64,000 nt of DNA from Actinomycetales bacterium (lineage in GTDB: Bacteria > Actinomycetota > Actinomycetes > Actinomycetales > Dermatophilaceae), in NCBI GenBank assembly GCA_016715285.1, contig JADKAO010000007.1, forward strand, positions 186,001 through 250,000, given 5' to 3'. Below the pieces are notes generated by a model. That model had not been told where the DNA came from, made no database searches, and saw nothing but the letters and a program-made list of their open reading frames with translations. Below, piece by piece: positions 24,015 to 32,818 of this stretch (position 1 is the first letter of the stretch; every line of letters begins with the position of its first letter). The translations under genes were made by a program, and so were the position numbers.

Positions 24015-26564
24015 ATGTTGGTCCCCCTCTCCTGGCTGGGCGAACTCGTCGACCTGGCTCCCGGCACGCGCGGCGTCGATGTCGCGGCGTCCTTTGTCTC
24101 GGTCGGCCTCGAAGAAGAAGAGCTCCACGGCGCCGACATCACTGGTCCGCTCGTCATCGGTCGCGTCCTCACCATCGAGGAGGCGGTGCAGAAGAACGGC
24201 AAGACCATCCGCTATTGCACGGTCGATGTCGGCGACCATGGGCAGCGAGTGACTGACGGCATACCCCAGGAAATCGTTTGTGGCGCAACGAACTTCGAGG
24301 TCGGCGACCTCGTCGTCGTGGTGCTGCCCGGGGCGACACTCCCGGGAGGCTTCCAGATCGCGGCTCGCAAGACCTATGGCCGGGTGTCCAACGGCATGAT
24401 CTGCGCCGAAGACGAACTCGGCATTGGCGAGGACCACTCCGGGATCATCGTCCTTGAGCGCTACCTCGGCCCGGAGCGCGCGGCCCAGCTGAACCCAGGC
24501 GATGACGCGATCGCCGTGCTCGGCCTCGGCGAAGAAGTCGTCGAGATCAATGTCACCCCAGACCGCGGTTACTGCTTCTCCATGCGCGGGCTCGCGCGCG
24601 AATACTGGCACTCCCAAGGCAGCCCCGAGGGCGGCTACCGCGACCCGGCCCGCGTCGGGGAGGTGCCCCGCGACTCCACCGAGGGGTATGCCGTCCACCT
24701 GGTGGACTCGGCGCCGATCGACGGCGTCCAGGGCTGCGATCGCTATGTCGCCCGGATCGTGCGTGGGGTTGACCCGACGGCATCGTCGCCGGAGTGGATG
24801 AAGACACGGCTGACCCAGATGGGGATGCGCCCAATCTCGCTTGCCGTCGACATCACCAACTACGTCATGCTCGCTGTTGGGCAGCCGCTGCACGCCTTCG
24901 ATCTCGACACGCTGTCGGGGGCGATCGGCGTCCGTCGCGCCCGCGAGGGGGAGACCCTCACCACGCTTGACGGGGTCACGCGGCAGTTGAGCGTTGAGGA
25001 TCTGCTCATCACCGATGGCGGGCAAAAGCCCCTCGCGATCGCTGGCGTCATGGGCGGCGCCGACAGTGAGGTCACCGACACGACAACCAACATCCTGATT
25101 GAGGCTGCCCACTTCGACCCGATCACGATCGCTCGGTCGTCGCGTCGTCACCGGCTTGTGACGGAGGCGTCCAAGCGGTTCGAGCGTGGGGTGGACCCTC
25201 GGGTGGCGGCGGCAGCTGCGCAACTCGCGGTGGACCTCCTCGTGGAGCACGGCGGCGGCACCGCTGACGACGCCGCCACAGACGTCGACGTGACTCGGCC
25301 GCGGACGGCATACGAGCTCGATCCGATGCTCCCGGCGCGTCTTGTCGGGGTCGACTATTCCCGCGAGCGCGTCATCGAGATCTTGCGTCACTTGGGTTGC
25401 GAGGTCGTCGATGCGGGCGGCGAGACGATCACCGTCACGCCTCCGTCCTGGCGCCCGGACCTGGTCGACGGACCCGACTACGCCGAGGAGGTTGCGCGGG
25501 TCGACGGCTATGAGCGGATTCCCTCTGTCCTGCCAACCCCCACAGCGGGGCGCGGTCTCACCCACAGCCAACAGGTGCGTCGCCTCGTCGCATCAGCCCT
25601 GGTGGGGCGCGGCGCGACGGAGGTCCTGACCTATCCCTTCGTGTCGGCCACCTTCGCCGACACTCTCGGGATGGCGCCCGACGACGTCCGGCGACACGCG
25701 GTCCGGCTCGCCAACCCGCTTTCCGACGAGGCCCCGCTCATGCGGACCTCAGTCCTCGACACCCTCGTCGACGCGTTGCGCCGCAACGTCTCTCGCGGTC
25801 AACGCGACCTGGTTCTCTTTGAGGTCGGCTCGGTGACCCGCCCAGAGCCGGGGTCGTCGCACACGGCACCCGTGCCTGGCACCGAGACTCGGCCGGCGCC
25901 CGAGGTCATTGCCGCGATCGATGCCGCGGTCCCCGCACAGCCCCGTCATCTCGCGGTCGCGCTGTGCGGCGAGATCGAGCGGTCAGGGTGGTGGGGCAAG
26001 GGGCGCGCGGCCGAATGGTCCGACGCAATCGAACTCGTCCTCGTCGTTGCAGCGTCCGTGTCGGTGCCCGTGAGCACCGAGGCGGCAGAGCTCGCTCCCT
26101 GGCACCCCGGCCGCTGCGCGCGACTCACCCTCCCCGACGGCGCCACCCTCGGGTATGCCGGTGAGCTGCACCCCGCGGTCTGCGCCCGCCTCGGCTTGCC
26201 AGCCCGCACGTGTGCGGCCGAAATCGACCTCGACGCGCTGACCGCTGCCTGCGCTGAGCCGGTCAAACAGGCCGACTACTCCACGCGGCCGGTCGCGCTG
26301 ACCGATGTTGCGCTCACGGTCGACGAAGCCGTCACTGCAGGCGAGCTTGAGGCTGTTTTGCGCTCTGCCGCCGGCCAACACCTGGAGTCGCTCGCCCTCT
26401 TTGACGTCTATCGCGGCGACCAAGTCGCCGATGGGCAGAAGTCCCTCGCGTTCCGACTGGCTTTCCGCGCGCCCGACCGGACGCTCACGACCGACGAGGT
26501 GAGTCGCTATCGCGATGCGGCGGTGGCTGCCGCGGCAACGGCATACGGGGCGGTCCAACGCTGA
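24015..26564 (+). CDS. pheT: Phenylalanyl-tRNA synthetase beta subunit
   Basis: Partner of PheS, with the editing site. 849 residues. Begins MLVPLSWLGELVDL (B1 domain, tRNA-binding EMAP-like module around residues 40-150). Then the B3/B4 editing module (MRPISLAVDITNYVMLAVGQPLHAFD), B5 (GVDYSRERVIEILRHLGCEVVD), the class II-like core (LTYPFVSATFADTLG), and a C-terminal ferredoxin-like anticodon domain (RPVALTDVALTVDEAV...RTLTTDEVSRYRDAAV). I chose ATG 24015 over the longer open frame because the canonical start is here, just after the pheS stop. Confidence 0.97.
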   Translation: MLVPLSWLGELVDLAPGTRGVDVAASFVSVGLEEEELHGADITGPLVIGRVLTIEEAVQKNGKTIRYCTVDVGDHGQRVTDGIPQEIVCGATNFEVGDLVVVVLPGATLPGGFQIAARKTYGRVSNGMICAEDELGIGEDHSGIIVLERYLGPERAAQLNPGDDAIAVLGLGEEVVEINVTPDRGYCFSMRGLAREYWHSQGSPEGGYRDPARVGEVPRDSTEGYAVHLVDSAPIDGVQGCDRYVARIVRGVDPTASSPEWMKTRLTQMGMRPISLAVDITNYVMLAVGQPLHAFDLDTLSGAIGVRRAREGETLTTLDGVTRQLSVEDLLITDGGQKPLAIAGVMGGADSEVTDTTTNILIEAAHFDPITIARSSRRHRLVTEASKRFERGVDPRVAAAAAQLAVDLLVEHGGGTADDAATDVDVTRPRTAYELDPMLPARLVGVDYSRERVIEILRHLGCEVVDAGGETITVTPPSWRPDLVDGPDYAEEVARVDGYERIPSVLPTPTAGRGLTHSQQVRRLVASALVGRGATEVLTYPFVSATFADTLGMAPDDVRRHAVRLANPLSDEAPLMRTSVLDTLVDALRRNVSRGQRDLVLFEVGSVTRPEPGSSHTAPVPGTETRPAPEVIAAIDAAVPAQPRHLAVALCGEIERSGWWGKGRAAEWSDAIELVLVVAASVSVPVSTEAAELAPWHPGRCARLTLPDGATLGYAGELHPAVCARLGLPARTCAAEIDLDALTAACAEPVKQADYSTRPVALTDVALTVDEAVTAGELEAVLRSAAGQHLESLALFDVYRGDQVADGQKSLAFRLAFRAPDRTLTTDEVSRYRDAAVAAAATAYGAVQR

Positions 26565-26641
26565 CACCCGACCCGAGCGCCAGTCCTTCGGCTGCTGTGC
26601 CTCCCGCGCGCGTCGGGCAGAGCAGCCGAGGTCGGCACGCC

Positions 26642-27820
26642 ATGGCGCCTGCCTGGGTGATCCTCGGGACCGGAGTGGCGCTGGCGCTGCACGTCGGCAA
26701 ACTGCCCCCTGCCGTGCCCACACTCACAAGCGAATGGGGCATCACGCTCGTCCAGGCCGGGTTCCTCCTCTCTCTGGTGCAGTTCGCCGGGATGATCCTC
26801 GGTCTCGCCATCGGCGTGAGCGCCGACGGGATCGGGCTGCGACGCTCGATGCTGACCGGGTTGACCGTCCTCACCGCCGCGTCGATCGCTGGGGGGTTCG
26901 CGACGAGCTACCCGGTCCTGCTCGTCCTGCGCGCGCTGGAAGGCCTCGGTCTCCTCATGGCGGCGGTCCCCGCGCCGGGATTGCTGCGACGGGTGGTGAC
27001 CGGGCAGCAGATCACCAAAGTGCTGGGAGTGTGGGGTGCCTACATCCCCTTCGGCACCGGTATGGCCTTCCTCATCGGCCCATGGGTGATCAGCCACGGC
27101 TCGTGGTCGCTGTGGTGGTGGGTGCTGGCTGGTGCGACGGCGCTCGCGCTGGCGGCGGTGGCCGTCGTCGTCCCACCCGATCCGATCCGCGCGGAGGGAA
27201 CGACGCGCGCGGCCGGCACGCGTGATCGCATTCGCCGCACGCTCGGAGCGTCGGGTCCATGGACGGCCGCGCTCGCGTTCGGGGTGTATGCCGCGCAGTG
27301 GATGGCTGTCATCGGCTTCCTCCCGAGCCTGTATGCCGCGGCCGGCTGGACTGGGTCGGTCGGCGCGATCCTCACCAGCGTCGTCCCGTGGGTCAACGTC
27401 ATCGGCAATGTCGTGGCCGGAGTGTTCTTGCATCGCGGCTGGCGGGTGCGCACCGTCCTCGGGCTGGGGTTCGCCGGTCAGGCGGTGGGCACGCTGCTGG
27501 CTTTTGCCACCGTGACTGACGGTGCGCCGGTCGTGCGGTTTGTGGGCGCGCTGATCTTCTCGATGGTCGGGGGACTGGTGCCTGGCGCGCTGTTCGCGGT
27601 GGCACCGCGGGTGGCTCCGGACGAGGGCACGATCTCGACCACGATCGGACTGATCCAACAGCTGTCCTCCGCTGGCCAGGTACTCGGCCCACCGGCCGTG
27701 GCGCTGCTCGCCAGTCGTGTGGGCGGCTTCCAGTGGACGTGGGCGGCGTGCCTGGTGTGTTGCGTGGCCGGCGGGCTGCTCGCGGTGACTCTCGACCGAC
27801 GGGCGCGTGCGCATACATAA
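26642..27820 (+). CDS. MFS transporter, CynX/NimT-like
   Basis: Integral membrane carrier of about 392 residues with twelve hydrophobic helices. VGKLPPAVPTLTSEWGITLVQAGFLLSLVQFAGMILGLAIGVSADGIGLRRSM is the typical first-two-helix region with motif A. It resembles the CynX/NimT and cyanate or nitroimidazole transporter group, but the substrate is unknown. I chose ATG 26642; GTG 26597 in frame would add 15 residues. The stop codon TAA (27818) lies at the edge of the argC promoter region. Confidence 0.85.
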   Translation: MAPAWVILGTGVALALHVGKLPPAVPTLTSEWGITLVQAGFLLSLVQFAGMILGLAIGVSADGIGLRRSMLTGLTVLTAASIAGGFATSYPVLLVLRALEGLGLLMAAVPAPGLLRRVVTGQQITKVLGVWGAYIPFGTGMAFLIGPWVISHGSWSLWWWVLAGATALALAAVAVVVPPDPIRAEGTTRAAGTRDRIRRTLGASGPWTAALAFGVYAAQWMAVIGFLPSLYAAAGWTGSVGAILTSVVPWVNVIGNVVAGVFLHRGWRVRTVLGLGFAGQAVGTLLAFATVTDGAPVVRFVGALIFSMVGGLVPGALFAVAPRVAPDEGTISTTIGLIQQLSSAGQVLGPPAVALLASRVGGFQWTWAACLVCCVAGGLLAVTLDRRARAHT

Positions 27821-27845
27821 TCTCTTGCCTGTATAGTCATGCATC
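27806..27845 (+). promoter_or_regulatory. argC promoter TATAGT with candidate ArgR boxes
   Basis: TATAGT (27832-27837) ends 8 bases before the argC GTG, so the transcript is probably leaderless. This AT-rich island in a GC-rich region holds GCATACATAAT and GTATAGTCATGCAT, which resemble tandem ARG boxes (CAT-rich half-sites about 25 bases apart). ArgR encoded at 32306 is the expected ligand. The match to the consensus is by eye. Confidence 0.45.
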
Positions 27846-28889
27846 GTGATCACCGCTGCCGTTGTCGGCGCAAGCGGGTATGCCGGAGGCGAAATCCTCC
27901 GTCTCCTGCTCGCCCATCCTGATCTCTCGATTGGTGCTGTCGTCGCGGATTCCTCCGCAGGCAAGCGACTCGGTGAGGTGCACTCGCACCTCACCCCGCT
28001 GGCCGACCGAGTCCTCGCCCCGACGACCACAGAGTCGATCGCGGGCCACGATGTCGTCTTCCTCGCGCTCCCGCACGGTGCGTCAGCGGCGTTCCTGCCG
28101 CAGATCCCCGAGGGCACCATCGTCATCGACTGCGGAGCGGACTACCGACTCGCGGACGAGGGTGCGTGGACCGAGTTCTACGACACGCCGTATGCCGGCC
28201 AGTGGCCGTACGGACTGCCTGAACTTCTCGGCTCTGGCGGGGTCAAAGGCCGCGAGCACTTGAGTGGGGCCACCCGCATTGCTGTCCCCGGGTGTTATCC
28301 GACGGCGATCTCGTTGGCCTTGGCTCCCGGCTTCGCCGCGGGCCTGCTCCAGCACGAAGACGTCGTCATCGTCGCCGCGAGTGGCACGTCCGGTGCCGGC
28401 AAATCCCTTAAGCCGCACTTGCTTGGTGCTGAGGTGATGGGCTCGATGTCGCCTTACGGAGTTGGGGGAGTGCACCGGCATACCCCTGAGGTTGAACAAA
28501 ACCTCTCTGCCGCAGCGGGATCACCCGTCTCGGTGTCGTTCACGCCGACGCTGGCTCCGATGTCTCGGGGCATCCTCGCCACGTGCACCGCGAAGCTGGC
28601 CCCCGGTGCCACCCCAGTTGGGGTCCGCGCAGCGTGGGAGGGCGCCTACGCCGACGAGCCATTCGTCCACCTGCTGCCCCCGGGCTCCTGGCCGCGCACT
28701 GCCGACGTCGTCGGCTCCAACAGCGTCCACATCCAAGTCACCGTCGATGAGCGGGCGGGGCGCGTCATCGCAGTCGCCGCGATCGACAACCTCACCAAGG
28801 GCACCGCGGGCGGGGCAATCCAATGCGCCAACCTCGCCCTCGGCCTCGCCGAAACCACCGGTCTGCCTGTCGTCGGAGTCGCCCCATGA
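27846..28889 (+). CDS. argC: N-acetyl-gamma-glutamyl-phosphate reductase
   Basis: Third step of arginine synthesis: NADPH reduction of N-acetylglutamyl phosphate. 347 residues. Rossmann start VVGASGYAGGEILRLL, catalytic Cys150 in VPGCYPTAISL, and SGTSGAGKS. GTG start positioned by the -10 just upstream. First gene of argCJBDRH; its stop overlaps the argJ ATG. Confidence 0.97.
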   Translation: MITAAVVGASGYAGGEILRLLLAHPDLSIGAVVADSSAGKRLGEVHSHLTPLADRVLAPTTTESIAGHDVVFLALPHGASAAFLPQIPEGTIVIDCGADYRLADEGAWTEFYDTPYAGQWPYGLPELLGSGGVKGREHLSGATRIAVPGCYPTAISLALAPGFAAGLLQHEDVVIVAASGTSGAGKSLKPHLLGAEVMGSMSPYGVGGVHRHTPEVEQNLSAAAGSPVSVSFTPTLAPMSRGILATCTAKLAPGATPVGVRAAWEGAYADEPFVHLLPPGSWPRTADVVGSNSVHIQVTVDERAGRVIAVAAIDNLTKGTAGGAIQCANLALGLAETTGLPVVGVAP

Positions 28890-30046
28890 CCGCATCCGCT
28901 GTTGTCCTCCCACGTGGCTTCCGGGCCGCTGGCGTCACCGCTGGGCTCAAGGCCAGCGGTCGACCCGACCTGGCCCTCATCGCTAACGACGGGCCCGACC
29001 ATCACGCGGCCGCCGTCTTCACGAGCAACCGCGTCGAAGCCGCCCCGGTGACCTGGTCGCGCCAGGTGGTCAGCGACGGGCGCGTCGATGCGGTCGTGCT
29101 CAACTCCGGGGGTGCCAACGCGTGCACGGGCTCACCCGGTTTCCTCGACACCCATCGCACGGCCGAGCACGTCGCCGAAGTCTTGGGCATCTCCGCTGGT
29201 GACGTCGCAGTCTGCTCCACTGGGTTGATCGGCGAACGACTCCCCATGGGCGTCCTCCTGCCGGGCGTTGACGCCGCTGCCGCCGCGCTGAGCGCAGACG
29301 GCCACAACGACGCAGCGGTCGCGATCATGACCACCGACTCGGTGAGCAAGCAGGCCACAGCAGTCCGTGACGGTTGGGCGGTCTCGGGCATGGCCAAGGG
29401 CGCGGGGATGCTCGCGCCGGCGCTGGCCACGATGCTCGTCGTCGTCACCACCGATGCGGCGGCCGCACCCGAGGCACTCGACGCTGCCCTCCGGCACGCG
29501 AGCGCCCTCACCTTCGACCGCATCGACTCCGACGGCTGCATGTCGACCAATGACACCGTTCTCCTGCTGGCATCAGGGGCATCGGGCGTCATCCCGAGCC
29601 AAGCCGAACTCACGGAGGCCGTCACAGCTGTCTGCGCCGACCTCGCTCGCCAGCTCATCGCTGACGCCGAGGGCGCCGCCCACGACATCGAGATCGAGGT
29701 CCGCTCGGCAGCGACAGAGGCAGATGCCCTCGAGGTCGCCCGGTCGATTGCCCGCAACAACCTCTTCAAATGCGCCGTCTTCGGTAATGACCCCAACTGG
29801 GGGCGCGTGCTCGCCGCGGTGGGCACGACCCGCGCCGCCTTCGACCCGGCGCAGCTTGCGGTGACGATGAACGGCATTCAGGTATGCCGTGACGGCGGCG
29901 TCGGTGACGACCGGTCCCTCGTCGACCTGAGCGGGCGGCAGGTCCACCTCATCGTCGACCTCAACGCCGGGGATGCGACCGCCACCGTCTGGACAAACGA
30001 CCTCACCCACGACTACGTCCACGAGAACTCCGCTTACAGCACCTAA
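28886..30046 (+). CDS. argJ: Bifunctional ornithine acetyltransferase / N-acetylglutamate synthase
   Basis: Recycles the acetyl group from N-acetylornithine to glutamate and usually also makes N-acetylglutamate from acetyl-CoA, so argA is not needed. 386 residues. Self-cleavage occurs before Thr182 in KGAGMLAPALATMLVV, making alpha and beta subunits; Thr182 is the nucleophile. Also STNDTVLLLASG and VFGNDPNWGRVLAAVG. I chose ATG 28886 (MTASAVVLPRGFRAAG), which overlaps the argC stop; the frame is open a little further upstream. Confidence 0.96.
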   Translation: MTASAVVLPRGFRAAGVTAGLKASGRPDLALIANDGPDHHAAAVFTSNRVEAAPVTWSRQVVSDGRVDAVVLNSGGANACTGSPGFLDTHRTAEHVAEVLGISAGDVAVCSTGLIGERLPMGVLLPGVDAAAAALSADGHNDAAVAIMTTDSVSKQATAVRDGWAVSGMAKGAGMLAPALATMLVVVTTDAAAAPEALDAALRHASALTFDRIDSDGCMSTNDTVLLLASGASGVIPSQAELTEAVTAVCADLARQLIADAEGAAHDIEIEVRSAATEADALEVARSIARNNLFKCAVFGNDPNWGRVLAAVGTTRAAFDPAQLAVTMNGIQVCRDGGVGDDRSLVDLSGRQVHLIVDLNAGDATATVWTNDLTHDYVHENSAYST

Positions 30047-30118
30047 GCCCACCCCAGCGACACGCGACTGGCACGGCATACCAACGCAGGTCACACCACC
30101 CGAAGGACAGGACGCGTC

Positions 30119-31072
30119 ATGAGATCACTGCGTGGCGACCGGGGCATCTCCCTTGAGGCCGCGGCCGCAAAGGCGGGCACGCTTGTCGAGGCGCTGCCCT
30201 GGCTGGAACGCTTCCGCGGCGCGCTCATCGTCGTCAAGTACGGCGGCAACGCGATGATCGACGACGACCTCAAACGCGCCTTCGCGCAGGACATCGCCTT
30301 CCTCCGGTATGCCGGGCTGCGGCCCGTGGTCGTCCACGGCGGTGGTCCCCAGATCGGCGCGATGCTCAAGCGCTTGGGACTCACGAGTGAGTTCAAGGGT
30401 GGGCTGCGCGTGACCACGCCCGAGGTCATGGATGTCGTGCGGATGGTCCTGACCGGCCAGGTCGGACGCGAGCTGGTCGGGCTGCTCAACGGCCACGGGC
30501 CCCTCGCCGTGGGCCTGTCCGGCGAGGATGGTGGCCTGTTCGAGGCCCGTCGCCGGGGCACCGTCATTGACGGTGAAGACGTCGATCTCGGCCTCGTTGG
30601 TGATGTCGTGGGAGTCAATCCCGCTGCGGTGCAAGACATTCTCGCCGCAGGTCGGATCCCCGTCGTATCGACGGTGGCGCCGGATCTCGACGTGCCGGGG
30701 CAGGTCCTCAACGTCAACGCCGACACGGCTGCCTCGGCGTTGGCGGTCGCGCTGGGTGCCCGCAAACTCGTCGTGCTCACCGATGTCGAGGGTGTGTATG
30801 CCGACTGGCCCGACAAGGCGTCGCTGCTGTCGCAGCTGAGCGCGAGCGAGGCCCGATCCCTCCTCGCGACCGTCGACAGCGGCATGGTGCCCAAACTCGA
30901 AGCCTGCGTTCGAGCAGTCGATGGCGGGGTCCCGCAGGCCCACGTTGTCGACGGGCGGACGCCGCACTCGATCCTGCTCGAGGTCTTCACCGACGCCGGT
31001 ATCGGCACGATGGTGCTCCCGGACCCGATCCACCCAACCGACCCCGCCCCCGACACGACACCGGAGGTGTGA
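30119..31072 (+). CDS. argB: Acetylglutamate kinase
   Basis: Phosphorylates N-acetylglutamate, normally the arginine-inhibited step. 317 residues. An N-terminal helix (LVEALPWLERFRG) as found in arginine-sensitive forms precedes VVKYGGNAM (ATP-binding start), VHGGGPQIGAML, and NVNADTAASALAVAL. ATG with GAAGGACAGG upstream. A CGGCATACC copy lies in the 72-base gap after argJ. Confidence 0.97.
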   Translation: MRSLRGDRGISLEAAAAKAGTLVEALPWLERFRGALIVVKYGGNAMIDDDLKRAFAQDIAFLRYAGLRPVVVHGGGPQIGAMLKRLGLTSEFKGGLRVTTPEVMDVVRMVLTGQVGRELVGLLNGHGPLAVGLSGEDGGLFEARRRGTVIDGEDVDLGLVGDVVGVNPAAVQDILAAGRIPVVSTVAPDLDVPGQVLNVNADTAASALAVALGARKLVVLTDVEGVYADWPDKASLLSQLSASEARSLLATVDSGMVPKLEACVRAVDGGVPQAHVVDGRTPHSILLEVFTDAGIGTMVLPDPIHPTDPAPDTTPEV

Positions 31073-31073
31073 C

Positions 31074-32309
31074 GTGACGCCCGAATCCAGCCCTGTCACG
31101 AGCACAGGCGATTGGCTCGACCGGTATGCCGGGTCTCTCCTCGGTGTCTTCGGCCGCCCGCAAACCGTGCTGACGCGGGGTGAGGGCTGTTATGTCGAGG
31201 ACGCCGACGGCAAGCGTTACCTCGATCTGCTCGCGGGTATTGCGGTCAACACGCTCGGTCACGGTCACCCGGCGCTGGTCGAGGCCATCAGCGCCCAAGC
31301 TGCCCGGCTCATGCACGTGTCCAACTTCTTCACGAGTCCACCGCAGGTCGAGCTGGCCGAGTTACTCCTTGAACTCGCCGAGGCTCCCAGCGGGTCAGCG
31401 GTGTTTTTCGCCAACTCGGGCACCGAGGCGATCGAGGGCGCGATCAAACTCACTCGACGCACCGGCCGGTCACAGATCATTGCCGCGGAGAACGCGTTCC
31501 ACGGCCGCTCGACCGGTGCCTTAGCGCTCACCTGGAAGCCCGCCTACCGCGAGCCGTTCGCACCACTCATCCCAGACATCGTCCACGTCCCTTACAACGA
31601 CGAGGACGCGCTCCGGCGCGCAGTGCAGGAGGCTGGCACCAACCTGGCCGCAGTCATCCTGGAACCGATCCAAGGCGAGGCTGGCATCATCCCGGGGGAG
31701 ACGGCATACCTCGCTCTGGCTCGCGAACTCACTTCAGCGGCAGGAGCGTTGCTCGTCTTTGACGAGATCCAAACCGGAGTCGGCCGCACGGGCGCGTGGT
31801 TTGCCTTCCAGCACCACGGAGTCGTGCCGGATGCGATGACCCTCGCCAAGGGCCTGGCGGGTGGCGTGCCGATCGGTGCGCTGGTGACGTTCGGCGCCGA
31901 GGTCACCGCGCTGCTCACTCACGGGCAACACGGGAGCACTTTTGGCGGCAACCCGCTGGCGTGTGCGGCCGGCCTCGCGACTCTGCGGACCGTGCAGGCG
32001 CAGGGTCTGGTCGAGCACGCCCTCGCCATGGGGGAGCACCTCGCCAGTGCGGTCGACGGGCTGGCGCACCCACTCATCGCCGGGGTGCGGGGGCGCGGAC
32101 TCCTGCGCGCGATCGTCCTGACCCAGCCAGTGGCCGCGACAGTCGCGGCACGGGCACTCGCCGCTGGATTCATTGTTAATCCCGTTGCGCCCGAAGCGAT
32201 TCGGCTCGCCCCACCGCTCATCATCACCCGGGCAGAACTCGACAGCTTCGTCGCTGCGCTCCCGTCGCTGCTCGCCGGCTTAGCCCCTGATCCGGGAGGT
32301 GGCGCGTGA
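31074..32309 (+). CDS. argD: Acetylornithine aminotransferase
   Basis: PLP-dependent formation of N-acetylornithine. 411 residues from GTG 31074, one base after the argB stop. Class III aminotransferase features: FFANSGTEAIEGAIKLTR, NAFHGRSTGAL, VFDEIQTGVGRTG, and PLP Lys259 in TLAKGLAGGVPIGAL. The frame extends upstream inside argB, but only this start gives the family N-terminus. It overlaps argR by GTGA. Confidence 0.96.
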   Translation: MTPESSPVTSTGDWLDRYAGSLLGVFGRPQTVLTRGEGCYVEDADGKRYLDLLAGIAVNTLGHGHPALVEAISAQAARLMHVSNFFTSPPQVELAELLLELAEAPSGSAVFFANSGTEAIEGAIKLTRRTGRSQIIAAENAFHGRSTGALALTWKPAYREPFAPLIPDIVHVPYNDEDALRRAVQEAGTNLAAVILEPIQGEAGIIPGETAYLALARELTSAAGALLVFDEIQTGVGRTGAWFAFQHHGVVPDAMTLAKGLAGGVPIGALVTFGAEVTALLTHGQHGSTFGGNPLACAAGLATLRTVQAQGLVEHALAMGEHLASAVDGLAHPLIAGVRGRGLLRAIVLTQPVAATVAARALAAGFIVNPVAPEAIRLAPPLIITRAELDSFVAALPSLLAGLAPDPGGGA

Positions 32310-32785
32310 TCCCCACCACACCGACCGCGCGGCGCGCACGAGTGGCCGCACTCATTGGCTCGCAAGAGGTCCGCTCGCAAGGGGAGTTGCTCGCGCTCCT
32401 GCACGACGAAGGGATCGAGGTCACCCAAGCGACCCTCTCGCGTGACCTCGTCGAGCTCGGCGCCACCAAGGTGCGCCGCGGTCGGGCCCTCGTGTATGCC
32501 GTCCCCGGCACCCCGGCCCCGCGCTCAGGCGACGACGTCCCTGGACGAGTGCGGCGCGCCCTCGAGGAACTCCTCGTCACCGCCGACGCCTCAGCCAATC
32601 TCGCCGTCCTGCGTACCCCACCAGGTGCCGCCAACTACCTCGCCTCGATGCTCGACCAGAGCCACGTCGACGGCGTGATCGGCACCATCGCCGGAGATGA
32701 CACGATTCTCGTCGTGACGAGCACTCCCGACGGCGGCGCCGAGGTCGCCCGCCGCCTGCTCGACCTCGCCGGCAACGGCGACTAG
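32306..32785 (+). CDS. argR: Arginine repressor
   Basis: DNA-binding regulator of arginine genes. 159 residues. N-terminal winged helix RRARVAALIGSQEVRSQGELLALL with recognition helix TQATLSRDLVELGATKVR. C-terminal hexamerisation and arginine-binding domain ends with the Asp-rich GTIAGDDTILVVTS. Likely target: the AT-rich island before argC. It directly follows argD where argF would usually stand. Confidence 0.96.
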   Translation: MIPTTPTARRARVAALIGSQEVRSQGELLALLHDEGIEVTQATLSRDLVELGATKVRRGRALVYAVPGTPAPRSGDDVPGRVRRALEELLVTADASANLAVLRTPPGAANYLASMLDQSHVDGVIGTIAGDDTILVVTSTPDGGAEVARRLLDLAGNGD

Positions 32786-32818
32786 CTCACCTCGCGCTGT
32801 CCAAGGAGATCTTTCGGT